Made by a program: the position numbers and the translations under genes
Part shown: one piece after another, positions 7,345 to 17,186 of the stretch
Position numbering within the stretch: position 1 is the stretch's first letter
How the letters are laid out: each line of letters starts with the position of its first letter
DNA from: Reticulitermes lucifugus
Taxonomy: Eukaryota; Arthropoda; Insecta; Blattodea; Rhinotermitidae
Assembly (NCBI GenBank): GCA_026260175.1
Contig: JAKCWW010000643.1
Span: forward strand, 74,889-98,639
Direction of reading: 5' to 3'
Length of the DNA: 23,751 nucleotides
The notes under the pieces: model-generated
What the model saw: the letters and a program-made list of their open reading frames with translations, nothing else
The model's database searches: none
What the model was told of the DNA's origin: nothing

Positions 7345-8500
7345 ATAATCAAAGCGGAGGAATAACAGATGGAAATAAACCAGGAATCCATGATCTCCTT
7401 TTCCGCCGTAAACACCAGCTTTCTTTCAAAGGCCGCGATGTACAACAGATCACTCATCCAGAAGTCCTAACACAGCAAGTGACCTCTGACTCATTCAAAC
7501 AGATAATATCGTACCAAAAAATTTCCCTATGGCCGACGGTACAAATGTCCCCTCTGGACACAAAAAAGAATTGTCAATTAGACGCAGTTGCAGGCCTCGG
7601 CTTACGCAAGCAAACCAACCCAGATCCTGCCCGCCATGTTAGTATTCATACGCAATAATCGCGAACGTAGTTTACACAACGAATATGAGGACGCACCACA
7701 CTGATAGAACTCCGAAACCCCCTCCCCCGGCACAATGTAAGGATTTATGGTTTCCGTTTGGTTCTGTCACTATAAATAGCGATCTCTGTAACAGAGACTC
7801 ACTGCGTTTTCTTGGAATACGAAGCAAAGTGTTAAATGTAATTTGCAGCATCTTCAGGTTATAGCGAAACCTTTCACGGCGCTGAGGTTACAACGTTGCA
7901 ATGCCAGTCGTATACATCGTCAACTTTAGAAACAAAATGTTACCCAGTTACCCCAGGAAGGGAACGGAATTAAAAGAATGCTAACGATTCCAGTTCGATA
8001 TGTGACGCCATTTTATTTCTAAACGCTCACTTACAGATGACCATGCAATGGCATAGTAAAAACGAGTCAAACAGTAGCACATTCGTACTGGTGTATGTAA
8101 TAGACTCACATTTTACGACAAAACCAGAACGCATTTCGTCGCATAGCCGTAATAGTCACTCGCGGTCATTTTAACTACGTTGTGTTTGTGGCTGATCGCA
8201 CACGCCCGCTAGAGGTAACTGTTTTCTGATATGGTACGTCAAAATAACAAAAAAAAATTGTTTTTGTTAGGTATATGCAATGTGACCAGATTTCACAATC
8301 CGATCTGAAACACGCCATAAACACACATAAAATGGCTGCGACATTATTTAACGATTCCATACTAACCGCTGGGGGTTCAGTGTAACAGTCTATAAAGCTG
8401 CATCAAAATCCAGTTGCTAACCACGACACACGTTTCATACAACAGCCCAAAACGAGGAAACATCAGTTTAGGTTCTTCCAAATAGGGGCTGAATTACAAT
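7345..8500. other. Unassigned kilobase, no gene seen
   Basis: Only short frames, including the non-SINE continuation of the plus frame at 7203-7658. A small hairpin with 9-bp arms (TAACAAAAA at 8245-8253 and its complement at 8261-8269) is A/T-driven and not remarkable. Confidence 0.4.
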
Positions 8501-8502
8501 TT

Positions 8503-8523
8503 GCGCGCGCACACACGCACACA
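8503..8523. repeat. Short (GC)n-(CA)n tract
   Basis: GCGCGCGC followed by ACACACGCACACA. Alternating purine-pyrimidine composition makes it a potential Z-DNA or slippage site. It is too short to be more. Confidence 0.75.
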
Positions 8524-8799
8524 GTGTTTGTGTAATTTGCAAACTCCCAAATAACTTCAATATTTACTAACCTTAGCAGCAATAATCGTATGACCAAACA
8601 AGTCATTTACCCGCACGTTCACACACTCGGATAGGCCCATCATCTTTATTGAACAACAATGTAATGTGTAACAGCATGCTTGTACATACATAAGGTCTCA
8701 CCGCGGAGACCAGCATTCCATTTTTTAAACGTATTCCACGTGGGATTCGCCGTGTACGAAGTGGCACTGGGACATGTTTTTCTCAGAGTACTTCGGTTT

Positions 8800-8811
8800 C
8801 CCCCCCCCCCN
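8800..8811. other. Poly-C run ending in an ambiguous base
   Basis: Eleven C's end in an N at 8811. The true homopolymer length is unresolved in the assembly, so reading frames crossing this point are unreliable. Confidence 0.95.
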
Positions 8812-8814
8812 CCA

Positions 8815-9300
8815 GCCAGTATCATTCCACCAATAATCCGCACTTGAATTCATTCCTCTACCAGCGACGACATTGGGTCCATGCCAGCGACGGGCAAAAA
8901 ACGGACCTTATACCTTTGCAGTGCGGCCCGCGATGTAATTTCAGAAACAGGCAACACCCAAAACGTAAATTTCGTCAGACTTCACTTCTTCACTCCCACA
9001 AATTCTGTCTACCTCGTGATACGTTTGCGAACAGTCGTTTTCAGAAATAAATACTCTGAAGAACAGCGCAGAAATCGACCCGACGATGTTACAACTTCTC
9101 AAATACATTCCGGTATCAACACTTTCGTGACTAATAAGCAGTGTCAATTTTCGCAGTGGTTTTTTTTTCCTTGAACAGTGATGAACAGTGAATAAACAAG
9201 TGCAAGGTGAAAGACAAATGGAAGGCAAATAAAATTATATATATGAGCTCAGTTCACTCAGGATATATTATAAAACAGACGCACGAACGGACTTACTAGG
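8815..9300. other. Unassigned, no gene seen
   Basis: Overlapping short frames on both strands (for example 8881-9174 plus and 8941-9228 minus) have no recognisable motif. A run of T's at 9162-9170 is the only low-complexity feature. Confidence 0.4.
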
Positions 9301-9301
9301 T

Positions 9302-9358
9302 AAGATTAGTTTCAAATTTGGCACGATCAATTCAGATCTGTAAAGATTAGTTTCAAAT
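9302..9358. repeat. 16-bp direct repeat flanking 25 bases
   Basis: AAGATTAGTTTCAAAT occurs at 9302-9317 and again, identically, at 9343-9358. The 25 bases between show no inverted ends. It may be a slippage duplication or a target duplication around a nearly erased insertion. Confidence 0.85.
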
Positions 9359-9359
9359 A

Positions 9360-10290
9360 AGTTCTGCGGCCCCAAAACTGACACTATTGACAACAGGGTA
9401 TTACCATTATTGATACATAAGTAAAAAATATGCGTATTACTTATAATGTGGCCCGCAAACATTCTTCTCTCGATCTGGCCCTCGTGCCCACAAAGTTGCT
9501 CCCTCTGGTCTTGATACTAACACCGCTGCTAAACAAACTATTTAAAAGAATAATGTCTGATATGCCGAAACATGTAACCATGTAAACTCCATATCCATAT
9601 TGTGTTACGTGTACACAGTACATGTATAACCCCAACAGTGGCTGATTACCGTATGGAAAATTTCTGCTTTTAAAATAAAGTATGGATTTAAAAACTAAAT
9701 TAACTGCTTACAACATCTAAAGGTCTATTCTACAATGCCAAGCGACACCCAATAAGAAACAGCCATCCATGCAAGGGGTTATAATGAGAAATGTTTACCC
9801 CCACCCAAACCCCTTCCTTCGCCGCGATGACAAGGGATGTTGCAGAAATTAACCAAGACGGAGACGACGCGTGGAAATGAAGGAGGTGCCCCCTTTTGTC
9901 ATATTCACGAAGCAAACATCAAAGAGGATATAATAAGGTCACAAAATGTGATGTTATCAGGAGATGATGAAGGGGCGTGCCTCGTCCGCACAAGGAAACG
10001 TTAATTACAAAGTTATGTACTAATGAATCGAGGCTGTCACAGTTCCAGGACTAGAACACCGCAAGCAGTACACATCTACCGACCTCCGACCTCAACAACC
10101 CGCCAACAGCTACTTGCTACTTGCGCGACCCACGTTTTCAACAGGCGACTCGCAGGAATTACCTTTCACTTCCGCGCCGCTGCATTTCAAAGCCCGTTCC
10201 GAGTTTCCAAACAACTATCCACTATTCCTTCGTCTTCCCACATCTCTCTTTCTTCCGAAGTATAGACCTATGTAGTTCCATAAGTTAAAT
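9360..10290. other. Unassigned, no gene seen
   Basis: AT-rich in the first half. The 80-codon plus frame 10023-10265 is Pro/Thr/Ser-rich without any known motif. GCCGAAACATGT at 9564-9575 echoes the hammerhead-like string at 12566-12577, but only TCTGATAT precedes it and stem II is absent. Confidence 0.4.
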
Positions 10291-10295
10291 ACAGG

Positions 10296-10405
10296 AGGCA
10301 GGGGGTACCCGAGAGCCGGTCTGGGCGCTCTGGAGAGGCGAAAAATCTCTTGCCTCTGCGGCGTTGTGCAGCCTGTAGCCTGGACCGACTGAGCTGTACT
10401 CGCAA
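10296..10405 (-). mobile_element. SINE family A, 5' half (copy A4)
   Basis: On minus, the head GTACAGCTCAGTCGGTCC (A-box region, 10400-10383) is the best-preserved A box among the copies. 'GGCTACAGGCTG', a shortened B-box region, 'GGCAAGAGATTTTTCGCC' and 'CCAGACCGGCTCTCGGGTAC' follow. The copy stops near 10296 at the middle of the body, so the 3' domain is missing. Confidence 0.75.
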
Positions 10406-10409
10406 CGTG

Positions 10410-11090
10410 TTGAATGAAAGCGCATGACGTCACGAAGGCATAAACATTAGTCAAATGACCAACCTATTTGGCCTGGTAGTTATGTTCTTAGTAAACATAT
10501 TCCTAAAACAAACAGGTTCTGTCGTCACGCTTATCAGAGATATACAGCTACGCATAATTCCTCGACTCTGTGGCACCAACGCCACAATTCCGCATCTCTG
10601 TCGTTATCAGTAAGCGCCTTGTGAGATGAAGGTTGAAATAAGAACTCAAGGCGTCGATACTATGTGTTGTAAAAATGAAGTGCAATAGCACTTCAGCGTA
10701 CTGTACGTAAAACCACCACAGCCTCAACTATTGTAACCGGCTTTAAATATGCATAACTTTAAACGATTTAAGAAACCAATATACGAGTAGCAGCGAAATA
10801 ACTACACCAGAAAGTATATTTCAAATTTAATTACTACCGTCAACACGCAAACAGTAGGCCTATACAGTTGGTTTCCAATGACGCCACGTTTGAGCTTAAA
10901 ATAATGTGACATTGGCATACGTCACGCGAATACAAGTTGAACTCTACGTTCACGTAGTCAGAAACGGCACAATGACCTGCCCCACACGCAATTCACAGCA
11001 TTAACTGGAACCCACGTAACACGATCACATTCACAGAATTACGTCGGACAGACTGATAGGCGTTGGGTGTTGACATACATGCGTAATTAA
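10410..11090. other. Unassigned, no gene seen
   Basis: No shared repeat and no meaningful frame. Confidence 0.45.
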
Positions 11091-11097
11091 AGTGGAT

Positions 11098-11160
11098 GCA
11101 TGTTATGGAATCGAACCACGGGTGTCCAGAATGTACCTGCCGGCCCATGTCGGTGACTAA
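11098..11160 (-). mobile_element. tRNA-like SINE head, family C
   Basis: On minus, TAGTCACCGACATGG (A box, 11159-11145) is followed 42 bases later by a perfect B box, GGTTCGATTCC (11117-11107). This spacing and the 'GGCCGGCAGGTACATTCTGG' between them fit a tRNA-derived Pol III promoter. The downstream body (towards 11050) matches no other copy here, so the length of the element is unknown. It could equally be a tRNA pseudogene. Confidence 0.5.
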
Positions 11161-11164
11161 GCTG

Positions 11165-12180
11165 TTGCCACTGTACGACCAGCAAGACTGCTCTTACAGG
11201 AAGTCAAACACCGGTAACGGCACTTACCACCAGATGACTCAGGTCTCCCTCGTGACGTGGCACTCACCTGCAAAGGAAAACAGGTCAACTGTTAGTTAGT
11301 ACGAGGGTACTTGCGGTTTGCTCCTGCACCAGTACCACAATTAGTTGTACCAAACTCACAAAGAAGCCACACTTCTCTCTGAAGTCCTACAGCAGCGGCG
11401 AGCAACACTTTGGGCACGAAGGCCAAATAAAAAAATGTTTGTAGCCTACATTATGACACTGATTATTTTACGTATTTATCACCAATTATAACACCCTGTC
11501 GTCAGTAGTGCCAACACTGGGACTGTAAAACTTAACTGCAATTAATCTTTAATAATATGAATTAATCGTACCGAAATTGTAACTAGACTTACATATTCGT
11601 CCTTACTTGCGTGTCTTTTATAAAAATCGTGAGTAAAACAAACTGGGCACACATAAAGAACTATTTGCGTTCCACTTGCTCAGAAGCGCTACAGTTACTA
11701 AATGTGAGATGCAAATTCTGTTTTGGTACGAACTGTATGTTCTATTGTCAATAATACAACGTATTTCTGAATACTATTTTTCACGAATGCGCGAAAGAAA
11801 TTATTCGTCGAATTTCATATCTTGTTTCATGTTTCTGAAATCAGACCGCGGGCGGGGCGGGCCGGGCCGCAATTCCCTAGTCGCTGCCCTGCAGTGGTCC
11901 GACGGATAGCTCGCACCTTACTGCGTCATTTCACGAACTTCAAGACGCTTTCTGAGACAAAGGCAGACAGTCTTTCTTGACATCACGATCGTCTATATTA
12001 CGGTCTTCAACGGACAATGCAGATTCATTACAGTAGTCACAACAGACCACCAGTGCGCCCCATCCCCCATCAAACAACTCTAGTCCATAACCATCACATG
12101 CATTTTTCTAAAATACACGTTCACTTTTACATATCGCTGTTCCGAAGACTCTGATGTTCCGCGAACAATATACGTAGTGA
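11165..12180. other. Unassigned kilobase with a G/C-only patch
   Basis: No gene or shared repeat. At 11846-11870 a 25-base stretch of almost pure G and C (CCGCGGGCGGGGCGGGCCGG...) interrupts AT-rich sequence. It resembles a GC box cluster (GGGCGG), but there is no neighbouring gene to which a promoter could be attributed. Confidence 0.4.
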
Positions 12181-12185
12181 GTGTG

Positions 12186-12292
12186 TGCTGGATTCAGCTA
12201 GCTCAGGACACGGTCTAATGGCGCGATGTTGTGAAGGTGGCAACAAACATCCAGAGTTCATAGGCGGCGGTTAAATTCGCGACTAGCTGAAC
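12186..12292 (-). repeat. Interspersed repeat R3, copy 2 (diverged)
   Basis: On minus, 'TCAGCTAGTCGCGAATTT' is followed by CCTATGAACTCTGG, 'CCACCTTCACAACATCGCGCC', and finally 'CTGAGCTAGCTGAATCCAGC'. The order and spacing of these blocks are the same as in the copies at 14993 (CCAATCAAAAAATTCCC, TTTATGGAACCC, GTGTTCACAACAGCCCGCC, CCGAGCCAGATCAATCCAG). It is one of the oldest copies, judging by its divergence. Confidence 0.55.
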
Positions 12293-12540
12293 GACTGTCA
12301 GATTTCAAAGAACGTCTCTGCTCTACACGGTTAACTGCAGATTTCCTTCAGGGCTTCCAGCTACAGTATGTATCCCATCTCATCATTCGTTCTCCACGTT
12401 CCGCCAAGTACCATTAGGATGAAGAGTCTACATTATGAAGCTCATTATCCTATTACTTGCATCATCCTTTTCGTTCCGCTCTCTTACATCCCAACATTCT
12501 CTTCAGTTGCAAAAATATATTTATTACCAACTAACTGCAC

Positions 12541-12610
12541 TAGTTAGCATATATAAGATTACTCCGACATGTTTCGGCTAATGATAAGAGCCATCTTCAG
12601 GGACTGCTAT
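12541..12610 (-). ncRNA. Hammerhead-ribozyme-like motif, best formed
   Basis: On the minus strand, CTGAAGA (12600-12594) fits CUGANGA exactly. An unpaired T follows, then a perfect stem GGCT...AGCC with a 9-base loop (12592-12576), then GAAAC (12575-12571) and ATGTC ending at 12566. ACATGT is a 6-base palindrome, so helix III could form between two molecules. TCC before the core pairs with GGA after it, and TAGCA/TGCTA (12605-12609 with 12545-12549) can extend stem I. The predicted cleavage is after the C at 12566 (minus strand). The extra T next to stem II departs from the canonical core. The fold is inferred. Minimal dimeric hammerheads of Penelope-like elements are the known parallel. Confidence 0.5.
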
Positions 12611-12619
12611 TACACAAAG

Positions 12620-13640
12620 GAAGTACATGGTGTAAAACATACTGCCATCGATACTAAATGGTAAATGGTACATTATAAAGCAACACATTTTTATTGTCAA
12701 TATATGATATTAACAAATAAAACATGTTAAAATTATACAGGATTTGTATAGTTCATATTTGAATTGTTTGCATCCAAATATCCAAAGTGCTCTTCGAGAC
12801 TAGCTGAATAATAAAGCCTGTATATCAACAATGATGTATACTTGTTAAGCCAACACTCTTCACTTATTTGTTCTTCTTGCCAAGACACCAAGTTTACACC
12901 CATACAAAACAAAAAGTAAAAGCGAATTTATAACCCCGTCAAACGGAATCACTGTATCACTTCCATCGTATGCTGCGCTCCTGTTAATTTGAGCAGGGAA
13001 TTACAACAAAGCAGCGAAACCAGAACCGATTTACATTTCGTCTCTCGCATTGCCGCCTCATGTCAGAGATAACCGTATGACGCATGGCAGTGAATATTTC
13101 AACTAGATGACGTTCAAACTACATAATTTTCCACATGTTGCTTCACAGGGTTCCGAATTAACTCTAACTACACGCTGCCCCCCTCCCCCGCCCTCCTGTC
13201 CCCCTGATTCAATTACCGGCATCAGTATTACGTACACACACAAAGTAACTGATTTGCTTTAAACTCGACGTCAGCATAACACACTTGGATAAAATTCCAT
13301 TCTCGTCATTTTTAACAAATCATCAAGTAAAATTCCAACGACCGTGCGAACTCGTGAGGTGACAGCACTGACTATATTCAAAGGGGTCCTGAATATTGTG
13401 TTGCGACAAATCCTTGTAAAATGTGTACCTTTAATATAGTATTTTAGCCACCTATCCTTATAATGGGTATTTTGCATAATATACCTGAAAATAACGCATA
13501 CAAGGGATATCACGTCTGCGTGTCTGCCTGTCTCTGTCTGACATTCCGCATGTTTATGTTGGACAGCAACCGGGCACAATTTGATTAATATGTTATTGAA
13601 ATTATGCCACTGGAAGACCCCAAACTTGTACGTTTTCAAC
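12620..13640. other. Unassigned, AT-rich, no gene seen
   Basis: The region just beyond the ribozyme-like motif (12620-12780) is strongly AT-rich and may be the rest of the same element. The longest non-repeat frame of the window, 122 codons on minus (13271-13639), lies here. I recognise no domain in it, and its codon usage and composition look random. Confidence 0.4.
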
Positions 13641-13649
13641 TTGCCGAAC

Positions 13650-13870
13650 GTCGCAGTTCAGTGGTTAGTAACTCTGCGTGTTATTCCGGCAAGTCCGAGG
13701 ATCAACCTCCGACCAGGAAACCGACTATCCTGAGGTATTTCGCAGCTTCCACCAGTACCTCCTGGCTAATGCCGGGAGGGTACCTTAAATCACGCCACGA
13801 CGGCTTCATACCGCATCATTTCCATTGCGATATTCATTACTCACCTCGCCATTCAACGCTATACAGTTTG
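13650..13870 (+). mobile_element. tRNA-derived SINE, family D
   Basis: A classical A box (AGTTCAGTGGTTAG, 13655-13668) and an eroded B box (GGATCAACCTCC, 13699-13710) lie at tRNA spacing. A body follows with CCGGGAGGGTACCTTAAATC (13772-13791), CACGCCACGACGGCTTC and ATTTCCATTGCG. This body type, TACCTTAA followed by a 'GCCACGGC.GCTTCC' block, is one I recall from a widespread insect SINE group. The 3' end near 13870 is approximate. No target duplication was found. Confidence 0.6.
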
Positions 13871-14056
13871 GCTGTTAAAAACGTCGACATATACTCGTAA
13901 ACCATAACTAAATAAATAATTTCATGAATTCCTACAATCGGTAACAACGTGGCGGGAGCATGAACTTCAGAGGTTCGTGGGACACCAGCACCAATGCCGA
14001 TATCAGAGGAAGCAAGCGCAGTAACCACAGTAAGACCAGTTGCACAGTGTAACAAC

Positions 14057-14287
14057 AAGCAAAGTTTTCCCTGCCCAGACCATAAAGGCATACAGGGGCA
14101 GTAAATTCTTAACCTCGGTACTAGATTTAGGTCAGTGGCCAACATCACGCCCCGACCGCTTTACCCCCGGGAAATAACCCCGGTACCCACTGAATAGGAG
14201 GCTGGGTGAGCCCCAGAGCCTGTCTGGACGTTCTGGAGAAGACAGAAATTTCTTGGCCCAACCGCGACAAAGCCCGTAGCCTAGCGG
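14057..14287 (-). mobile_element. SINE family A with target duplication (copy A5)
   Basis: On minus, the copy runs from a short head with 'GCTACGGGCTTTG' (about 14283-14271) and an eroded B box, through CCAAGAAATTTC, CCAGACAGGCTCTGGGG and GGGTACCGGGGTTATTTCCC, to TAGTACCGAGGTTAAGAATT (about 14125-14106) and 'CCTGTATGCCTTTATGG'. It is flanked by CACAGTGTAACAAC (14043-14056) and CACAGTAACAAC (14288-14299), which differ only by a 2-base gap. This is strong evidence for retroposition by target-primed insertion. Confidence 0.85.
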
Positions 14288-14299
14288 CACAGTAACAAC

Positions 14300-14990
14300 G
14301 CAAGTGACGACAACTATATTAATAACAGTAACGAACTGTAGGACTTCTTAACGTCTGTATCAGAAGCAGTTAATATAATCACACTGAAATTTAAAGGAGC
14401 AATTTCACACCTGCCATCCTATCAGTTCCACATATAACCCTTCCACTGATCAATATGATGCACTGTCGACCTTCGTGGATATACGGAATCACAATGTCCA
14501 TTAATATGTACGCCATGAACTTGTAAATGTTTCTGAAAGACCTTGATAAAATACGAGGTGCTATTACGTAACAGATGACTTCTAACGGCAAATTCGAGGC
14601 TGCAATACCGACTAAAGCATGGGTACCTCTAGATAACTTCGTAATACAGGCTGTCTTCGACCATCACTGTCACCTTAGGGCCTGCAGCCGTAACTATGTA
14701 TGACTTGCTGTCTGGCGACAGGATGACAGAACTTCAACTCTTATTTTTTTAGAAGGGTCTACACCTTCGGAACTAAGCGCCTCAAAGTGCCAACGCACAA
14801 AGAACACATAGGCAAACTATGTGTACTCCAGTATAAATTGGACCGTTATAATTTCTATTTCTGAGAAAACCCCGGCTTATGGTGTCATCAGGTCCCCGAG
14901 ATTGTAGCTTCTTGGCTGACGAATTTTTATACAATGCCCTACGCATATAATGCCACTAAAAGACAAGACGCTGTAATATTCCATCATTAA
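14300..14990. other. Unassigned, no gene seen
   Basis: Only short frames. A T run at 14744-14750 and a short inverted CATAGG..CTATGTG pair (14807-14824) are unremarkable. Confidence 0.4.
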
Positions 14991-14992
14991 CT

Positions 14993-15311
14993 AATTACAC
15001 GGAGCAAAGAGCCTATCTTGTGAAGCTAACAATTTCTCAGCCAATCAAAAAATTCCCCGCAATTTATGGAACCCGAAGGTTCATCACTGTGTTCACAACA
15101 GCCCGCCACTGGTCCCTATTCCGAGCCAGATCAATCCAGTCCATCCCCCCACCCTATCTCATAAAAATTCATTTTAATATTATCCTCACATCTACGCCTG
15201 TCTTCCAAGTGCTCTGTTTCCCTCGGGTTTCCCCAGCAAAACCGTGCATGCATCTCCCCTCTCCCCCAAACGTGCCACATGCCCCGTACACCACAGTCCT
15301 CTTGACTTCAT
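14993..15311 (+). repeat. Interspersed repeat R3, longest copy
   Basis: The longest copy starts with AATTACACGGAGCAAAGAGC, shared in part with the copy at 20273. It continues through GAAGCTAACAATTTCTCAGC, ATTTATGGAACCCGAAGG (15062-15079), GTGTTCACAACAGCCCGCC and TAATATTATCCTCACATC, and ends in CCCCTCTCCCCCAAACG and CACATGCCCCGTACACC. It carries a 100-codon plus frame beginning MKLTISQPIKKFPAIYGTRR, with a +1 shift needed to follow the later block (ISPLPQTCHMPRT). The repeat family has a recurrent pseudo-peptide, but no catalytic motif is visible. It is probably a fragment of a larger retroelement. Confidence 0.7.
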
Positions 15312-15329
15312 TACTCGACTAGTAATTTG

Positions 15330-15640
15330 CGAGCAGTACAGGTAATGCCCGATCACTAGCAATAACCTGACTACAGAACGGGCTTTTGGGGCAGTGAGCT
15401 CTCGGTTTGACGCCGCTGAGTAATGAACTCTCTATGAAATTTAGTACAGAGATTAACGAAATAAACACAGGCCGTACCAAAAATACTTCGAATGAAACGG
15501 TGTTTCAGTACGAACAACTGTCAAGCGACAGTACGAAAATTGAAAACTACAACTAACAAATTTAAAGAATTCAGACTTTCACGATGGTTTAATATCCATG
15601 TTGTTCCTATGGTTCAGTGTTGGCACTACTACGTGAGAGT
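15330..15640. other. Unassigned, no gene seen
   Basis: A short frame at 15492-15704 runs into the next repeat. No motif is recognised. Confidence 0.4.
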
Positions 15641-15651
15641 GAGCTGTGCTG

Positions 15652-15688
15652 CCGGTATTTCGAAAGAGCATACTGCGCCTGTCTTCAG
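15652..15688 (-). ncRNA. Hammerhead-like motif, GAAATA variant
   Basis: On minus, CTGAAGA (15688-15682) is followed by a partly paired segment containing GCAGTATGC (GCA/TGC arms), then GAAA (15661-15658) and TACC, where other copies have CGTC. CC before and GG after the core give a minimal stem I. The U of the NUH triplet has become C in this copy, which should abolish cleavage. It nevertheless shows a second sequence subtype of the same architecture. Confidence 0.4.
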
Positions 15689-15724
15689 GGTTGGAATAGG
15701 CTGAGTATGCAGACTGGTAATGCA

Positions 15725-16960
15725 CTCAAACAATTTGTATGGAGGGCCTGACGACAACCATAAAAATCTCGGTCAGGATAATCGGTGTCCTGGCCCAGAT
15801 TTCAACCGAGAACTGCTGCAATACCAGTCAGAATCATTGCCGGTTTGCCCTCCGTACTCGGCAGTGTCGATATGAAAAAGGAAACGACGCCAAAAGTACC
15901 AAACACTGGACATCCCTAATCAAACTAGCCTTGGGGCCTTGGCTCTGCTGGGATGTGGCGCGGCGTAGGCTGGTCGTTGGGTACATGTCAGTCCCATCTT
16001 CAAGGGTTAAGCAGTCAAGAAGTCTTTGACCTCAACTACATCGCGGCGGAAGCCCGAGATCTCACAGACTACTCTTACCAAAATGTTAAAATAATTGTCA
16101 GCAAAGGATGATGAGTATGGAAAGGTATACAATAAACTACTAAGAACTGCAACTTTCAGCTTCACAGAACAAACACATACACAATTTGGGCCACGAAATA
16201 CGAACTTCCTCATTATGAGACTTTTACCATTCTCCCCTTACTTCCCATGTTTTGTAGGACCACGCATTCTTCTGGGCAACTCGTCTTAAAACGCTTCGAA
16301 ATGAACAGGAAGAGGAATCTGAACGCGTACGTATTCATTCTTTTTCGTCGCCAAACGCAATTCGCCGTCCGACAGATCCTAGCTCCAGGAACTCGCTGAC
16401 ACATAACTAAGGATACAATTAGGCAGAAGGAAAGAAAACAACCCGCCCAGCTGTTGCAGCAGAAAAGGCCAAACTGACTACAATTTGTCACCCTCCACCT
16501 ACATAACCCCCACTAGTTTAAATTTACAGTGCCCTTTGTTCTGCCGTCTTCCTTCTTCTCGCTCTCTCTCTCTCTCTCTTTCTAGGGGATTAACGACGAA
16601 AAATAGAAGCAAATGTGGGGGTCGGCTTACGGGCAAAGTTCGCTTGAATTCTGAGGCACATCAATCAACTCATGCGGGTATTCATCCAGGTCAAAGGTGG
16701 TACCAAGCCGTGCTTCTGCGCGTCCTAGAAAAATTCGGCATTTCTGGTAAAAAATACAAAACGATTTTCATTCCAAAATGTAGGGACTGTTTTGTCTTAC
16801 AAACACATTCTGTGGATAAGTCTTCTGGACAATCTTACCGTCTGTGAGAATTCAGGCTGCCAGATTTCAAGTTCTCACAGGGGCGTGAAAATCAATTCTG
16901 TTTTCCTTTGGCGAACCGTATAGTTTCGTAAATACCCATACGAATCTTAAAGAAATAAGA
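15725..16960. other. Unassigned, with (CT)n tract
   Basis: Apart from the CT tract at 16562-16583, no repeat is shared with other parts. The frames 16213-16491 (minus, cysteine-rich with a hydrophobic stretch) and 16485-16847 (plus, 120 codons, crossing the CT tract) have no recognisable domain. Confidence 0.4.
16562..16583. repeat. (CT)n microsatellite
   Basis: About nine CT units, then TTTCT. It explains the LSLSLS-type peptide in the overlapping plus frame. Confidence 0.9.
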
Positions 16961-16961
16961 G

Positions 16962-17085
16962 TGGGCTGGGTTCATCTGGCTCAGGGTACGGTCAAATGGC
17001 GGGACCTTATAAAGATGTTAGTGCTTCTTTGCGTACCATAAACATCGCGTAATTTCTTGACCAACTGAGCGATTGCTAGCTTATG
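16962..17085 (-). repeat. Interspersed repeat R3, copy 4
   Basis: On minus, 'AAGCTAGCAATCGCTCAG' (from 17085) is followed by GTCAAGAAATTACGCG, TTTATGGTACGC, 'TAAGGTCCCGCC' and CTGAGCCAGATGAACCCAG (near 16985-16967). It faces away from the plus-strand copy at 17187-17345, so the two form a diverged inverted pair. Confidence 0.65.
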
Positions 17086-17087
17086 AC

Positions 17088-17146
17088 TAAGATCTTCTGG
17101 GATGATGTCGCGTAGGTTGGTGAAATGGTACCTAACGACCAAGCTA
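17088..17146 (-). mobile_element. Truncated hammerhead-like repeat
   Basis: The plus sequence AAGATCTTCTGGGATGATGT, then CGCGTAGGTTGGTGAAATGG, then TACCTAACGAC matches block for block the arm at 21421-21466, and inverted that at 6352-6392. It stops exactly at the CGAC that would precede GTTTCGG, so the ribozyme-like core is absent. It lies between the two inverted R3 copies. Confidence 0.5.
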
Positions 17147-17186
17147 CACGCAGTCATATCCCTAGAAAGCCATAATCTTACGCTTA

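Noticed and set aside
7203..7658. 151-codon plus-strand frame
   Set aside because: It starts inside SINE copy A3 and continues into unrelated sequence without any known motif.
8428..8465. Minus-strand CTGATGT...GAAAC...GTGTC
   Set aside because: The core ends in T in place of A, and no stem II can be drawn between the two halves. Chance match.
9561..9577. GCCGAAACATGT, identical to part of the 12541-12610 motif
   Set aside because: Only TCTGATAT precedes it and the whole stem II is missing. Too short to call a copy, although a decayed relative is possible.
13271..13639. 122-codon minus-strand frame, longest outside repeats
   Set aside because: No motif, signal or family resemblance. The length is within what chance produces in 24 kb of this composition.
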